Source: Acidimicrobiaceae bacterium
Lineage (GTDB): Bacteria; Actinomycetota; Acidimicrobiia; Acidimicrobiales; RAAP-2
Direction of reading: 5' to 3'
Assembly: GCA_003133685.1 (NCBI GenBank)
Contig: PKYQ01000015.1
Coordinates: 91,619-132,433, forward strand
DNA length: 40,815 bases
Within the stretch, counting starts at the first letter, position 1. Each line of letters opens with the position of its first letter. A model generated the notes under the pieces. The model saw nothing but the letters and a program-made list of their open reading frames with translations, did not search any database and was not told where the DNA came from. The position numbers were made by a program, and so were the translations under genes. Of the stretch, positions 16,314 through 25,108 are shown in pieces.

Positions 16314-16996
16314 GTGGGGACCGCCGACGGGTGTTGGTAATCGAGGATGATCACGCCCTCGCCAAGGCCGTGGCGAACCTCCTCGAAGACGCCGGATTTG
16401 ACGTAGAACAACGTCACGACGGCGAATCGGGACTGGCCGAAGGACGAGTCGGCGAGTACGACGCCATCGTGCTGGACCTCATGTTGCCGAAGCGCAACGG
16501 CTTCAGCGTCGCGCAGGATCTGCGCGCGGCCGGCGTCCACACCCCGTTGTTGATGCTGACCGCCAAAGACGGCGAGTGGGACGAGGTCGAGGGGCTCGAG
16601 GTCGGCGCCGACGACTTCATGCACAAGCCGTTCGAGAACTCCATCTTGATCGCGCACCTCCACGCGTTGCTGCGTCGACACGACCGTGGTCGACCCCAGC
16701 GCCTGGTGGTCGGTCCGATCTCGCTCGATCCGCTACGCCGAGCGGTCGTCGCCTACGGCCGTGATATCGCGTTGACCCCTCGGGAGTTCGCCCTGCTGGA
16801 ATTTCTGATGGAGAGGGCGAACGAACCACTGGCCAAGACAGAGATCCTCGCCGCGGTGTGGGGTAGCGGCTTCGACGGCGACCCCAACATCGTCGAGGTC
16901 TACATCGGTTACCTTCGCCGGAAGATCGACGCCGCACCGTTCGAGTCGGTGATCCGCACCGTGCGCGGCATTGGCTACAGCATCCGCGCGGACTGA
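16310..16996 (+). CDS. Two-component response regulator, OmpR family
   Basis: DNA-binding regulator of 228 aa paired with the next gene. The receiver domain has the acidic pair in VIEDDHALA, phosphoacceptor Asp56 in IVLDLMLPKRNG, and the conserved threonine and lysine in LMLTAKD and FMHKPF. The C-terminal winged helix contains LTPREFALLEFLM and VEVYIGYLRRKID ... IRTVRGIGYSIRAD, typical of OmpR/PhoB members. The start overlaps the DoxX-Rieske stop by four bases and the stop codon shares a base with the kinase start, so all three genes are translationally coupled and the signal may concern the redox state read or set by that protein. Confidence 0.94.
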   Translation: MSGDRRRVLVIEDDHALAKAVANLLEDAGFDVEQRHDGESGLAEGRVGEYDAIVLDLMLPKRNGFSVAQDLRAAGVHTPLLMLTAKDGEWDEVEGLEVGADDFMHKPFENSILIAHLHALLRRHDRGRPQRLVVGPISLDPLRRAVVAYGRDIALTPREFALLEFLMERANEPLAKTEILAAVWGSGFDGDPNIVEVYIGYLRRKIDAAPFESVIRTVRGIGYSIRAD

Positions 16997-18408
16997 TGCC
17001 GAAGCGTCACAAGTTCTCGATTCGAGCCCGTCTGACCTTCATCTTCGTCCTGGCCGTCGCGGCGATCCTCAGTGTGACCGGCGTCTCACTCGTGCACCTC
17101 GTGCACCATTCCCTGGTGAGCGACGCCGATAACGAAATTCAAAGTCAGATGATCCGCACCCAGGAGATCTTCGCGAACGCGAAGTCCGTCCACAACTATC
17201 GCGTCATTCTCGCCGTGCACGGTGACGTCGTGATCCAGGTCACGAATCTCGCCGGGACCAAGGTGTGGGCGGCCAGTTCGGCAATCTCCAAGGCGCCCGT
17301 CCTCGCGCGCACCGGTGACACTCCCGGGGGCGCCCGACTGGCGCTGAAAATGGTGGGAACGTCGCGTGACAAAGACACCCTGTCCCTGATCAGTTCGGGT
17401 CAGATCGGGACGATCGCCACCCGCCGCGGACCCGGACTGATCTTCGGCTTCCTCTACGGCGAAGGCATCGATCACAACGTGGACGTCTTGATGGCCAGCC
17501 TGGTGGTCTCGTTCCCGTTGCTGCTTCTGATAACCGGTGGTCTCATTTGGATCGGCATGGGCCTCGCGCTCGCGCCGGTCGAGTCGATTCGACGCCGCGT
17601 CGACACCATCGCGGCCACGGACCTCTCACAACGCGTGCCCCCGACCGGAGGAAAGGACGAAATCGCCCGCATGGCCCGAACGGTCAACGCCATGTTGGAT
17701 CGACTCGAGGCCTCGTCGCAGTTCGAGCAGGAGTTCGTCTCCAACGCGAGTCACGAGCTGAGAAGTCCGCTCACCACGCTGCTCGCGACCACCGAACGAG
17801 CCGCGAAGGACCCCGATCGCGCGGACTGGAATGAAGTGGGCGAGGTCGTCATGCGCGAGGGCCGTCGTCTCGAGACGTTGATCGACGATCTCGCGTGGCT
17901 CGCGCGACACGACGAGCACCGAGCCGAAATCCAAAGTGTCGACGTCGACCTCGACGATTTGCTCCTCGAAGAGGGACATCGAGTGCGCCTACTGAGTGAA
18001 TTGTGCGTGGACACGACGATGGTGCGTCCGACGCGCGTCACGGGTGACCCGGCGATGCTGAAACGAATGATCCGCAACGTCGTCGACAACGCCGCGCGCT
18101 ACGCCACCGAAGAGTTGCGATTCGATTCGCACTACGAAGGGGCCGAGGCCGTGGTCACGGTGGCCGATGACGGTGAGGGCATCGATGTCGGTCAGAGCGA
18201 CCGATTCTTCGAGCGCTTCGTTCGTGCGGACCCGGCGCGTGCTCGCCACTCCGGCGGCACCGGATTGGGGCTGGCGATCGTCGCCGAGATAGTCGAACGC
18301 CACGGCGGCTCGTCATGTTTCGTCGCGACCGACGTGGGAACGAAGATCGAACTGCGCGTTGTGCGAGACCGGCGCGCGTCCTCGGGGAGTACGCGGCGCT
18401 CGACCTAA
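16996..18408 (+). CDS. Sensor histidine kinase
   Basis: Membrane kinase of 470 aa for the preceding response regulator. Two transmembrane helices (about residues 12-33 and 163-190) bracket an extracytoplasmic sensor region of ~130 residues without recognisable fold. A HAMP domain follows (PVESIRRRVDTIAATDLSQRV), then the H-box SNASHELRSPLTTLL with His253, the N-box MIRNVVDNAARYA, and G-boxes VADDGEGID and GGTGLGLAIVAEI. ATG start at 16996 overlaps the regulator's stop codon by one base. The ligand cannot be deduced. Its 3' end is overlapped on the other strand by an alkyltransferase-like remnant. Confidence 0.94.
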   Translation: MPKRHKFSIRARLTFIFVLAVAAILSVTGVSLVHLVHHSLVSDADNEIQSQMIRTQEIFANAKSVHNYRVILAVHGDVVIQVTNLAGTKVWAASSAISKAPVLARTGDTPGGARLALKMVGTSRDKDTLSLISSGQIGTIATRRGPGLIFGFLYGEGIDHNVDVLMASLVVSFPLLLLITGGLIWIGMGLALAPVESIRRRVDTIAATDLSQRVPPTGGKDEIARMARTVNAMLDRLEASSQFEQEFVSNASHELRSPLTTLLATTERAAKDPDRADWNEVGEVVMREGRRLETLIDDLAWLARHDEHRAEIQSVDVDLDDLLLEEGHRVRLLSELCVDTTMVRPTRVTGDPAMLKRMIRNVVDNAARYATEELRFDSHYEGAEAVVTVADDGEGIDVGQSDRFFERFVRADPARARHSGGTGLGLAIVAEIVERHGGSSCFVATDVGTKIELRVVRDRRASSGSTRRST

Positions 18409-18543
18409 AGCGCGCGATGAACTCTTTCGCCCTTCGAGGGAGGCAGTTCGTCTTGGGGTAGATGAATATGGCTGACGCCCTCGTCGGTGCCGACGACGCT
18501 CCACGCCGACGGGGGACTTCACGTTCGCGATGAAAGATTTCAT
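18405..18543 (-). pseudogene. Frameshifted N-terminal fragment of an Ogt/MGMT-like alkyltransferase
   Basis: From ATG 18543, preceded by AGGAG, the minus strand reads MKSFIANVKSPVG and then loses sense. Two bases missing at about 18502 (GTGTGG expected, GTGG seen) restore a reading WSVVGTDEGVSHIHLPQDEL that ends at a TAG at 18405-18407. The joined reading resembles the N-terminal strands of methylated-DNA-protein cysteine methyltransferases (SPIG...GTDEGL pattern). The catalytic PCHR half is absent, so this is a relic. Similarity is judged from memory over about 40 residues. Confidence 0.4.
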
Positions 18544-18694
18544 TGTCCTCTCCTAGTCCAGTGATGTCATAACGACTCATAGTTTTCACTTTTGTCACCA
18601 TTAGTCGCTCAACACGGTCGCCGGATTCGAAGAAAGAGTCGAAGGGCCCGGTTATTCATCCGGAGGGTTTTTCTCGGGCTGCTAGAAACGAAGT

Positions 18695-19843
18695 ATGAAA
18701 ATTGCACTTTTCAAGGAGTCGCGTGCGGGCGAAACGCGGGTCGCCCTCACGCCCGACGCCGTGAAATCGCTCGTCGCCGAGGGCTGGGAAGTCCTGGTGC
18801 AGCGCGGTGCCGGAGAACTCTCGCACTTCAATGACGCGTCCTACGAAGCGGTCGGCGCGACGATTGCCGACGCCCCGACCGGTGAGCTCAACCTGCGCGT
18901 CAATCCTCCAACACTTCCCGAAGTCGCCTTACTTCCCGAAGGATCGACGCATCTCTCGTTCCTCTCGCCGCTCCTCGCCCAAGACGCCGTGAAGGCACTC
19001 AACGATCGCCGCGTGACGATCTTGTCTTTCGACCTCCTGCCGCGAATCTCGCGCGCCCAGTACATGGACGCGCTCTCGTCACAGGCCACGGTCTCGGGAT
19101 ACCGCGCCGCCTTGAAGGGCGCGACATCCTTCGACCGCTTTTTCCCTCTCCTCACGACCGCCGCGGGCACGATTCGACCGGCCAAGGTCTTGGTGATGGG
19201 CGTGGGCGTCGCGGGTCTTCAAGCGATCTCGACGGCGAAGCGACTCGGCGCCAAGGTGCGTGCCTACGACGTGCGCTCCGCCGCCAAGGAGGAGGCCGAA
19301 TCGGCCGGCGCGGTCTTCGTGAAACTCGCCGTAACGGCCGACGCCGCCGGGGGGTACGCCCGCGAGTTGACCGATGACGAGCGACTGGCCCAACAGGCCG
19401 CGTTGTTGAGCGAGGTCGCCAACTCCGACGTCGTGATCACCACGGCCGCGGTGCCCGGACGAAAATCACCGATCCTCGTGACGACGGCGATGGTCGAGGC
19501 GATGGGCGAGGGTTCCCTGGTGATCGACATGGCCGCCGACGGCGGTGGCAACTGCGAGTTGACCAAGGTCGGCGAGGTCGTGGAACACCACGGCGTGCGC
19601 GTCGTGGGAATGTCGAATCCGCCGGCCGAGATGGGGGCGAGCGCGAGCTTCATGTACGCGAACAACGTGTTGAAGTTGCTCGCGCTCTTTGGTTCGAAGG
19701 GACAACTCGCGCCCGACTGGAACGACGAAGTCGTCATCGGCGTCACCGTCGCTCGTGACGGCGCGATCAACCACGCGCCGACGGCCGAGGCGTTGGGCCT
19801 CACGCACGTCGCGATCGTCCCCGAAGCGAAAGAGAGCGCCTGA
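18695..19843 (+). CDS. pntAA: NAD(P) transhydrogenase subunit alpha part 1
   Basis: NAD(H)-binding peripheral subunit (domain I) of the proton-translocating transhydrogenase, which uses the proton gradient to reduce NADP+ with NADH. The product is 382 aa, the normal size of the split form. The N-terminal half matches alanine dehydrogenase/PNT family (KESRAGETRVALTPDAVKSL), and the nucleotide-binding fold shows VLVMGVGVAGLQAISTAKRLGA and the mobile-loop region. Start ATG 18695; a TAGAAA hexamer seven bases upstream hints at a leaderless message. The stop overlaps the next start (TGATG), making a three-gene operon with pntAB and pntB. Confidence 0.95.
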   Translation: MKIALFKESRAGETRVALTPDAVKSLVAEGWEVLVQRGAGELSHFNDASYEAVGATIADAPTGELNLRVNPPTLPEVALLPEGSTHLSFLSPLLAQDAVKALNDRRVTILSFDLLPRISRAQYMDALSSQATVSGYRAALKGATSFDRFFPLLTTAAGTIRPAKVLVMGVGVAGLQAISTAKRLGAKVRAYDVRSAAKEEAESAGAVFVKLAVTADAAGGYARELTDDERLAQQAALLSEVANSDVVITTAAVPGRKSPILVTTAMVEAMGEGSLVIDMAADGGGNCELTKVGEVVEHHGVRVVGMSNPPAEMGASASFMYANNVLKLLALFGSKGQLAPDWNDEVVIGVTVARDGAINHAPTAEALGLTHVAIVPEAKESA

Positions 19844-20166
19844 TGCACAATGTCTTGTTGCAGTACGCGACGGTCCTGATTCTCACCGCGTTCGTCGGAA
19901 CCGAGATCATCGCCAAGGTGCCGAGCATCCTGCACACCCCGTTGATGAGCGGATCGAACGCGATCCACGGCGTCATCCTGGTGGGCTCGATGCTCATCCT
20001 CGGGGGAGCGACCACGAACCTCCAAGAGATCCTCGGTTTCCTCGCGGTGATTCTCGCGACGCTCAACGTCGTGGGCGGATTCGTCGTCACCGACCGCATG
20101 CTCGAGATGTTCAAGCCTCGGGCTCCCAGAGTCAAAGAGACGCCCCGTGACGAGGTGGCTCCGTGA
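19843..20166 (+). CDS. pntAB: NAD(P) transhydrogenase subunit alpha part 2
   Basis: Short membrane subunit (107 aa) of the split transhydrogenase, contributing three to four helices of the proton channel. Family marks are FVGTEIIAKVPSILHTPLMS and GSNAIHGVILVGS, then LGFLAVILATLNVVGGFVVTDRML. The ATG shares its A with the stop of pntAA and the stop overlaps the GTG of pntB, so stoichiometric coupled translation is likely. The three-polypeptide organisation is that of Rhodospirillum rubrum and actinobacterial enzymes, unlike two-gene E. coli PntAB. Confidence 0.95.
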   Translation: MHNVLLQYATVLILTAFVGTEIIAKVPSILHTPLMSGSNAIHGVILVGSMLILGGATTNLQEILGFLAVILATLNVVGGFVVTDRMLEMFKPRAPRVKETPRDEVAP

Positions 20167-21560
20167 GTCGTGGGACGCTGATTGACCTGCTGTACCTGTT
20201 CTCGGCGACGACGTTCATCATCGCGCTCAAGGGACTCGGAAGCCCCAAGCACGCGCGACGCGGCAACATGGTCGCCGCCTTCGGCATGCTGGTCGCGATC
20301 GTGGCGACCTTCTTCAACCACGTGGGGGGACACTCGCTTCGTCACGTGTGGCTGATCCTGCTCGCCATGGCCATTGGCGTCATCGTCGCGGTGCCCACGG
20401 CGCGCTTCGTGAAGATGACGGCGATGCCCCAGCTGGTGGCGATCTTCAACGGCGTCGGTGGTGGCGCCGCGGCGCTCGTATCGATCACCGAGTTCATCCA
20501 TATCAAATCGAGTCACCCGGCGACCTACGTCATCCTCGAGGTTCTGCTCGGCGTCCTCATCGGCACCGTCTCCTTCGCCGGTTCGGCGGTCGCCTTCGCC
20601 AAACTCCAGGAACTCATGACCGGGCGACCAGTGACCTACCCGGGCCAGCAACTGATCAACGGCGTCGTCGGCGTGGCGGCCCTGGCCCTGATCGTGACGA
20701 TCCTCGTCACCGCGTCGACGAGTCTGCTCTGGGTCCTCTTTGCGCTGGCGTTCGTTCTCGGCGTGATCTTCGTCCTGCCGATTGGCGGCGCGGACGTGCC
20801 GGTGTTGATCTCACTGCTCAACGCCTTCACCGGTCTGGCGGTCGCCGCGTCGGGCTTCACGCTCGGCTCGAACCTGTTGATCGTCGCGGGCACGCTGGTG
20901 GGCGCCTCGGGCATCTTGCTGACGCGCCTCATGAGTAAAGCGATGGGCCGCAGCCTCTCCAACGTGCTCTTCTCGGCCTTCGGTTCGGTCATTACGGCGA
21001 GCGGCGCGACGACCCGTGACGACGGACGAAGCGTGCGATCGGGCACGCCCGAGGACATCGCCATCCTGCTCGGATTCTCCTCACGCGTCGTGATCATCCC
21101 CGGCTACGGTCTGGCCGTCGCCCAGGGTCAGCACGTGCTGCGCGAACTCGCCGAACTGTTGGAGGCCAAGGGGATCGAAGTCTTCTACGCCATTCACCCG
21201 GTGGCCGGTCGCATGCCCGGTCACATGAACGTCCTGCTCGCCGAGGCGAACGTCCCGTACGAACAGCTCATCGAATTGGACGAAGCGAACTCCGAACTCG
21301 CGACGGCCGACGTCGCGCTGGTCGTGGGCGCGAATGACACCGTGAACCCGGCCGCGGTCGACGACCCGAGCTCGCCGATCTACGGCATGCCGATCATCCA
21401 CGCCGACCTGGCCGAAAACGTGGTCTTCTTGAAGCGCTCGATGCGACCGGGTTTCGCCGGTATCGAGAACGACCTTCTCTACAATCCCAAGACGACGCTC
21501 GTCTTCGGTGACGCCAAGGACACGCTCACCAAGATGGTGGCGGCCGTCAAGGCCAACTAA
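20163..21560 (+). CDS. pntB: NAD(P) transhydrogenase subunit beta
   Basis: NADP(H)-binding and membrane subunit, 465 aa. The N-terminal ~270 residues form about eight to nine helices of the proton-conducting domain II. The C-terminal ~180 residues are domain III, with the diagnostic VVIIPGYGLAVAQGQHVLRE, HPVAGRMPGHMNVLLAEANV and VGANDTVNPAA, ending in GFAGIENDLLYNP and DAKDTLTKMV. GTG start at 20163 overlaps the pntAB stop. The 3' end overlaps the convergent aldo/keto reductase gene by four bases, leaving no room for a separate terminator. Confidence 0.96.
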   Translation: MSRGTLIDLLYLFSATTFIIALKGLGSPKHARRGNMVAAFGMLVAIVATFFNHVGGHSLRHVWLILLAMAIGVIVAVPTARFVKMTAMPQLVAIFNGVGGGAAALVSITEFIHIKSSHPATYVILEVLLGVLIGTVSFAGSAVAFAKLQELMTGRPVTYPGQQLINGVVGVAALALIVTILVTASTSLLWVLFALAFVLGVIFVLPIGGADVPVLISLLNAFTGLAVAASGFTLGSNLLIVAGTLVGASGILLTRLMSKAMGRSLSNVLFSAFGSVITASGATTRDDGRSVRSGTPEDIAILLGFSSRVVIIPGYGLAVAQGQHVLRELAELLEAKGIEVFYAIHPVAGRMPGHMNVLLAEANVPYEQLIELDEANSELATADVALVVGANDTVNPAAVDDPSSPIYGMPIIHADLAENVVFLKRSMRPGFAGIENDLLYNPKTTLVFGDAKDTLTKMVAAVKAN

Positions 21561-22477
21561 CTCGTCAGTTCGTTCAGCCGCGCAATCACGTCCGGGTTGA
21601 GTGTTCGCACCGCGTTCGCGTTGGCGCGCACCTGATCGGCGTTGGACGCGCCCGCGATGACACTCGAGACGGCGCCGTGGCTGAGCAGCCACGAAAAGGC
21701 GAGCGAGAGAATCGGTACGTCGATCGATGCGGCGTAGTCGAGGAGCGCCGCGACCGTGGCCCGTAGTTCGTCGCCCAACCAGTGCACGCTGCGTTCGGGC
21801 GTCATCGTGGCCAGTCGCGACTCCTGGGGGATCGGCTGACCGGGGCGCACTTTGCCGGTGAGGAGTCCGTTCGCCAACGGATAGAACGGCAAGAAGCCGA
21901 TGCCGAGCGCCGCGCACGCCTCGAGCACGCCGTCGCGTTCGGGCTCTCGTTCGAGCAAGGAGTACTGGTTCTGGACCGAGACGAACGCCGGACCGTCACC
22001 GGCCGCGCTCTTCGCCTCGTGCAGTTGCGCGACGCTCAAATTCGAGCAGCCGATCTCGCGGACCTTGCCCGCGTCGACGAGTTCGCGAAGGGCACCGAGC
22101 GTGTCGGCGATCGGCACGGTGTCGTCGGGGTAGTGCAGTTGGTAGAGGTCGAGGTGATCGGTGCCGAGACGCCGCAGCGAGTCCTCGCACGCGCTCTTCA
22201 CGTACGTCGGGTTCGCCCCGAAGTGGGTGTCGTCGATCGGCATGCCGAACTTGCTCGCGACGATCGCCTCATCGCGTCGAGCGCCGAGTGCGACGCCGAG
22301 CATCTCTTCGGACTTGGTGGCGCCGTAGATGTCGGCGGTGTCGAAGAAGGTGACGCCGGCGTCCAGTGCGGCGAGCACGACGTTGGTCGTGCCGGCCTGG
22401 TCGAGGCGCGAACCGAAGTTGTTGCACCCCACGCCGACGACCGACACCGCCAGTGATCCCAGCGCGCGCGTTTCCAT
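21557..22477 (-). CDS. Aldo/keto reductase
   Basis: NADPH-dependent oxidoreductase of 306 aa with the (beta/alpha)8 aldo/keto reductase fold. Tetrad residues are visible: Asp and Tyr in FFDTADIYG, Lys in ASKFGMP and His in YQLHYPD. The cofactor-binding C-terminal part reads VSSVIAGASNADQVRANANAV. Start at ATG 22477 with GAGGAG upstream. It is closest to the general actinobacterial L-glyceraldehyde-3-phosphate reductase/YajO-like branch, but the substrate cannot be assigned. Convergent with pntB, divergent from the ferredoxin gene. Confidence 0.92.
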   Translation of the reverse strand: METRALGSLAVSVVGVGCNNFGSRLDQAGTTNVVLAALDAGVTFFDTADIYGATKSEEMLGVALGARRDEAIVASKFGMPIDDTHFGANPTYVKSACEDSLRRLGTDHLDLYQLHYPDDTVPIADTLGALRELVDAGKVREIGCSNLSVAQLHEAKSAAGDGPAFVSVQNQYSLLEREPERDGVLEACAALGIGFLPFYPLANGLLTGKVRPGQPIPQESRLATMTPERSVHWLGDELRATVAALLDYAASIDVPILSLAFSWLLSHGAVSSVIAGASNADQVRANANAVRTLNPDVIARLNELTS

Positions 22478-22575
22478 ATGTTCTCCTCTGCGATTCGATT
22501 CGTAGTGTACGCATTCGCTTTCGCGTTCAACCGCTGACAACTACGATGGAGTGCAGTCCGCCACAAGGAGTCCCC

Positions 22576-22767
22576 ATGAAGGTCGTTGTTGATTACGATG
22601 CCTGCTCCAGCAACGCCGTGTGCATGGGTATCGCGCCGGAAATATTCGAGGTCCGCGACGACGGCTTCATGTACGTGCTCAACGAGAATCCCGGAGCGGA
22701 GTTCGACGAACGACTTCGCGAAGCCGTGGCGAGCTGTCCCAACGGCGCCCTCTCCCTTGAGGAGTAA
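22576..22767 (+). CDS. [3Fe-4S]-type ferredoxin
   Basis: Small soluble electron carrier of 63 aa. Cluster cysteines occur as CSSNAVC (Cys10 and Cys16) and SCPNGAL near the C-terminus. The place of a fourth ligand is filled by another residue, the usual arrangement of actinobacterial [3Fe-4S] ferredoxins that serve cytochromes P450. Start at ATG 22576 with AAGGAG six bases ahead. No P450 gene is nearby, so the partner is unknown. gltX begins within about 20 bases and may share its transcript. Confidence 0.9.
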   Translation: MKVVVDYDACSSNAVCMGIAPEIFEVRDDGFMYVLNENPGAEFDERLREAVASCPNGALSLEE

Positions 22768-22783
22768 CTCGAGCGCTCCACGC

Positions 22784-24220
22784 GTGCGCATCGCCCCGTC
22801 GCCGACCGGATTTATGCACGTGGGCACCGCGCGTACGGCGCTCTTCAATTGGCTCTTCGCGCACCAGCGTGGTGGCGTGTTCATCTTGCGCATCGAGGAC
22901 ACCGACGCGGAACGCAACCGCGACGAATGGCGCGAGGGCATTATCACGGGCCTGCACTGGCTCGGACTGGATTTTGATGAAGGTCCGTTCTTGCAGAGTG
23001 AGTTACTGCCCGAGCACGTCGCGGCCGCCGAGGCGCTCTTCGCGAACGGGTATCTCTACGCGTGTGACTGCACGCGCGAACAGGTTGATGAGCGCACCAT
23101 GGGCAACGACAAGCCGGGCTACGACGGCTTCTGCCGCGATCGAAACCTCGTGCGAACGGAACTGACGGCCCTTCGCTTCCGGGTGCCCGACGAGGGCGTC
23201 ACGATCGTGCACGACATCATCCGAGGTGACATCACCTTCGCGCACGACAGCTACGAAGACTTCATCGTCGTCCGCTCCAACGGCGTCGTGCTCTATCCGC
23301 TCGCGAACGCCGTCGACGACCGCAGCATGACGATCACGCACATCATCCGTGGCGAGGATTTGTTGCCGACGACGCCGAAACAGGTGATGATGTGGGAGGC
23401 GCTCAATCACTGCGAGGAAGTGGAGAGCGTCCCGCACCCGCACTACGCGCACCTGCCGATGCTCGTCAACGAACAGCGCAAGAAGCTCTCCAAGCGCAAG
23501 GACCCCGTCGCCGTCGAGTCCTACCGCGACCAGGGTTACCTGCCCGAAGCGTTCGTCAACTACCTCGCGCTCCTCGGCTGGAGTCCGCGCGGTGAAGAAG
23601 AGATTGTCCCGCGCGCGACACTGATCGAGCAGTTCCGTTTGGAAGACGTCTCGCACTCGCCAGCGTTCTTCGACGTCAAGAAATTGACGCACATGAACGG
23701 GGAGTACATCCGAGCGCTGTCGCTCGAGGAATTCATCGAGGCGGCGACGCCGTGGGTGGCGCCGTGGTCGAGCGAATGGAAACCCAGTGACCGCGAGGTG
23801 CCGTGGACGCAAGAGCAATTTGACCCGGAGCTCTTCAATCGAGTCGCCCACCTCGTGCAAGAGCGCGTCACCACGTTGGGTGAGATTGCGGCGATGGTGA
23901 GTTTCTTCTTCCTCGACCACGTCCCGTTCGACGACGCGGCCTTCGACAAGACCGTCGCGAACGACGACGCCGGAACGACGCTGCTCAAGTTGGCACTCGA
24001 CGCCTACGCGAGCGTCGAGTGGAACGCCAACGCGTTGCACGAGTCGACGTTGCAGCTGGGAGAGTCGATTGGATTGGCTCTTCGCAAGAGTCAGGCGCCG
24101 ATTCGCTGCGCGATCACCGGAACGACGGTCGGGCCACCACTTTTCGAGTCGATGGAGCTGTTAGGGCGTGAGGCGGTGTTGGAGCGTCTGCGAGGCGCGT
24201 TGGTTCGTGCCGGCGTGTGA
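22784..24220 (+). CDS. gltX: Glutamyl-tRNA synthetase
   Basis: Class I aminoacyl-tRNA synthetase that charges tRNA-Glu. In bacteria lacking GlnRS it is often non-discriminating and also loads Glu on tRNA-Gln for later amidation. The product is 478 aa. The HIGH-type motif is PSPTGFMHVGTA at the N-terminus and the KMSKS-type motif is KKLSKRKD; other marks are FILRIEDTDAERN and ITHIIRGEDLLPTTPKQ. GTG 22784 gives a normal N-terminus (VRIAPSPTG); TTG 22757, overlapping the ferredoxin end, is an in-frame alternative. The tRNA-Gln and tRNA-Glu genes lie about 0.7 kb downstream. Confidence 0.95.
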   Translation: MRIAPSPTGFMHVGTARTALFNWLFAHQRGGVFILRIEDTDAERNRDEWREGIITGLHWLGLDFDEGPFLQSELLPEHVAAAEALFANGYLYACDCTREQVDERTMGNDKPGYDGFCRDRNLVRTELTALRFRVPDEGVTIVHDIIRGDITFAHDSYEDFIVVRSNGVVLYPLANAVDDRSMTITHIIRGEDLLPTTPKQVMMWEALNHCEEVESVPHPHYAHLPMLVNEQRKKLSKRKDPVAVESYRDQGYLPEAFVNYLALLGWSPRGEEEIVPRATLIEQFRLEDVSHSPAFFDVKKLTHMNGEYIRALSLEEFIEAATPWVAPWSSEWKPSDREVPWTQEQFDPELFNRVAHLVQERVTTLGEIAAMVSFFFLDHVPFDDAAFDKTVANDDAGTTLLKLALDAYASVEWNANALHESTLQLGESIGLALRKSQAPIRCAITGTTVGPPLFESMELLGREAVLERLRGALVRAGV

Positions 24221-24834
24221 TCTTCGGTCCCATCAAGCTGATCATTCGCGTCATCCTGACGGTGATCAGTGTCGTGATCCTCTATTTCGCCATCACCTTC
24301 GTCCAGATCTGGATGACCGGTCACGAACACTCGACGAAGCACGCGCAGGCGATCCTGGTCTTTGGCACGACCGAAGACAACGGGACGCCGTCACCGGAGC
24401 TTCAGGCGCGTCTCGATCAAGCCCTGGTGTTGTGGCACAAGGACCGCGCACCATGGATCGCCGTCACCGGTGGCAAGCGGCCGGGCGATGCGTTCACCGA
24501 AGCGGGAGTGTCGGCAACGTATCTCGAATCCCACGGCGTACCGGCGTCAAAGATCCTGAAAGGGTCGGGGACCGACACGTGGGAGAACGTCGCGTCGGTA
24601 CTTCCGAAGTTGAAGACGCATGACATCAAGACCGTCCTCACGGTGACCGATCCCTTTCACGAGGACCGTGCAATGGCGATCTCGTCGTCGCGGGGACTCA
24701 CGCCATCTCCGTCGCCGGTGCGCAATTCCCCGACGGTCAAGCACTCGCTGTGGAAGTACTACTTGAAGGAGACCTTCGAAGTGGGCATCGGTCGCATTAT
24801 TGGCTTTCAACGTTTCCACTCGTGGTTCAACTGA
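24217..24834 (+). CDS. YdcF/SanA-like DUF218 protein
   Basis: Membrane-anchored protein of 205 aa. One N-terminal helix (about residues 8-30) is followed by a DUF218 domain: AILVFGTTEDNGTPSPELQARLDQA, IAVTGGKRPGDAFTEA, KGSGTDTWENV and VTDPFHEDRAM. DUF218 proteins are linked to envelope biogenesis and vancomycin tolerance (SanA) without a defined reaction. GTG start at 24217 overlaps the gltX stop by four bases, so the two are coupled. It is the last gene before the tRNA pair. Confidence 0.85.
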   Translation: MIFGPIKLIIRVILTVISVVILYFAITFVQIWMTGHEHSTKHAQAILVFGTTEDNGTPSPELQARLDQALVLWHKDRAPWIAVTGGKRPGDAFTEAGVSATYLESHGVPASKILKGSGTDTWENVASVLPKLKTHDIKTVLTVTDPFHEDRAMAISSSRGLTPSPSPVRNSPTVKHSLWKYYLKETFEVGIGRIIGFQRFHSWFN

Positions 24835-24895
24835 TCGCAGTTGACATCCGTCGCTGGCGTATTCTTGAGCATCTCGGGTAGGCTTTCCAAGCCCT

Positions 24896-24967
24896 TCGGG
24901 GGTGGTGTAATTGGCAACACAACTGGTTCTGGTCCAGTTATTCAGGGTTCGAGTCCTTGCCCCCGAG
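24896..24967 (+). tRNA. tRNA-Gln (CTG anticodon)
   Basis: A complete cloverleaf of 72 nt: acceptor TCGGGGG / CCCCCGA, D-arm in GTGTAATTGGCAAC, anticodon arm ACTGG-TTCTGGT-CCAGT with CTG at the anticodon, and T-arm CAGGG-TTCGAGT-CCTTG. No CCA is encoded. It lies 61 bases after the DUF218 gene and 36 bases before tRNA-Glu. Confidence 0.95.
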
Positions 24968-25003
24968 CGAATGAGATGGAGTTCCTCGCTCCATTTTGCT
25001 CAT

Positions 25004-25076
25004 GGTCCCATCGTCTAGTGGCCTAGGACATCACCCTCTCAAGGTGGAGACACGGGTTCGAATCCCGTTGGGACTG
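25004..25076 (+). tRNA. tRNA-Glu (CTC anticodon)
   Basis: A complete 73-nt cloverleaf: acceptor GGTCCCA / TGGGACT with a G-T first pair, anticodon loop CTCTCAA closed by CACC/GGTG, and T-arm ACGGG-TTCGAAT-CCCGT. No CCA is encoded. A decayed integrase follows about 30 bases downstream, so its 3' end may have been a phage or island attachment site. Confidence 0.95.
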
Positions 25077-25108
25077 CACAGGCTTTTCGTCGCAACCTTA
25101 ATGATTGC

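Noticed and set aside
19264-20651. Long minus-strand frames opposite the transhydrogenase genes
   Set aside because: Opposite-strand shadows caused by high-GC codon bias; the plus-strand pnt genes explain the region fully.
24841-24870. TTGACA as a -35 box for the tRNA genes
   Set aside because: No acceptable -10 hexamer lies 16-18 bases downstream, so the promoter cannot be supported.
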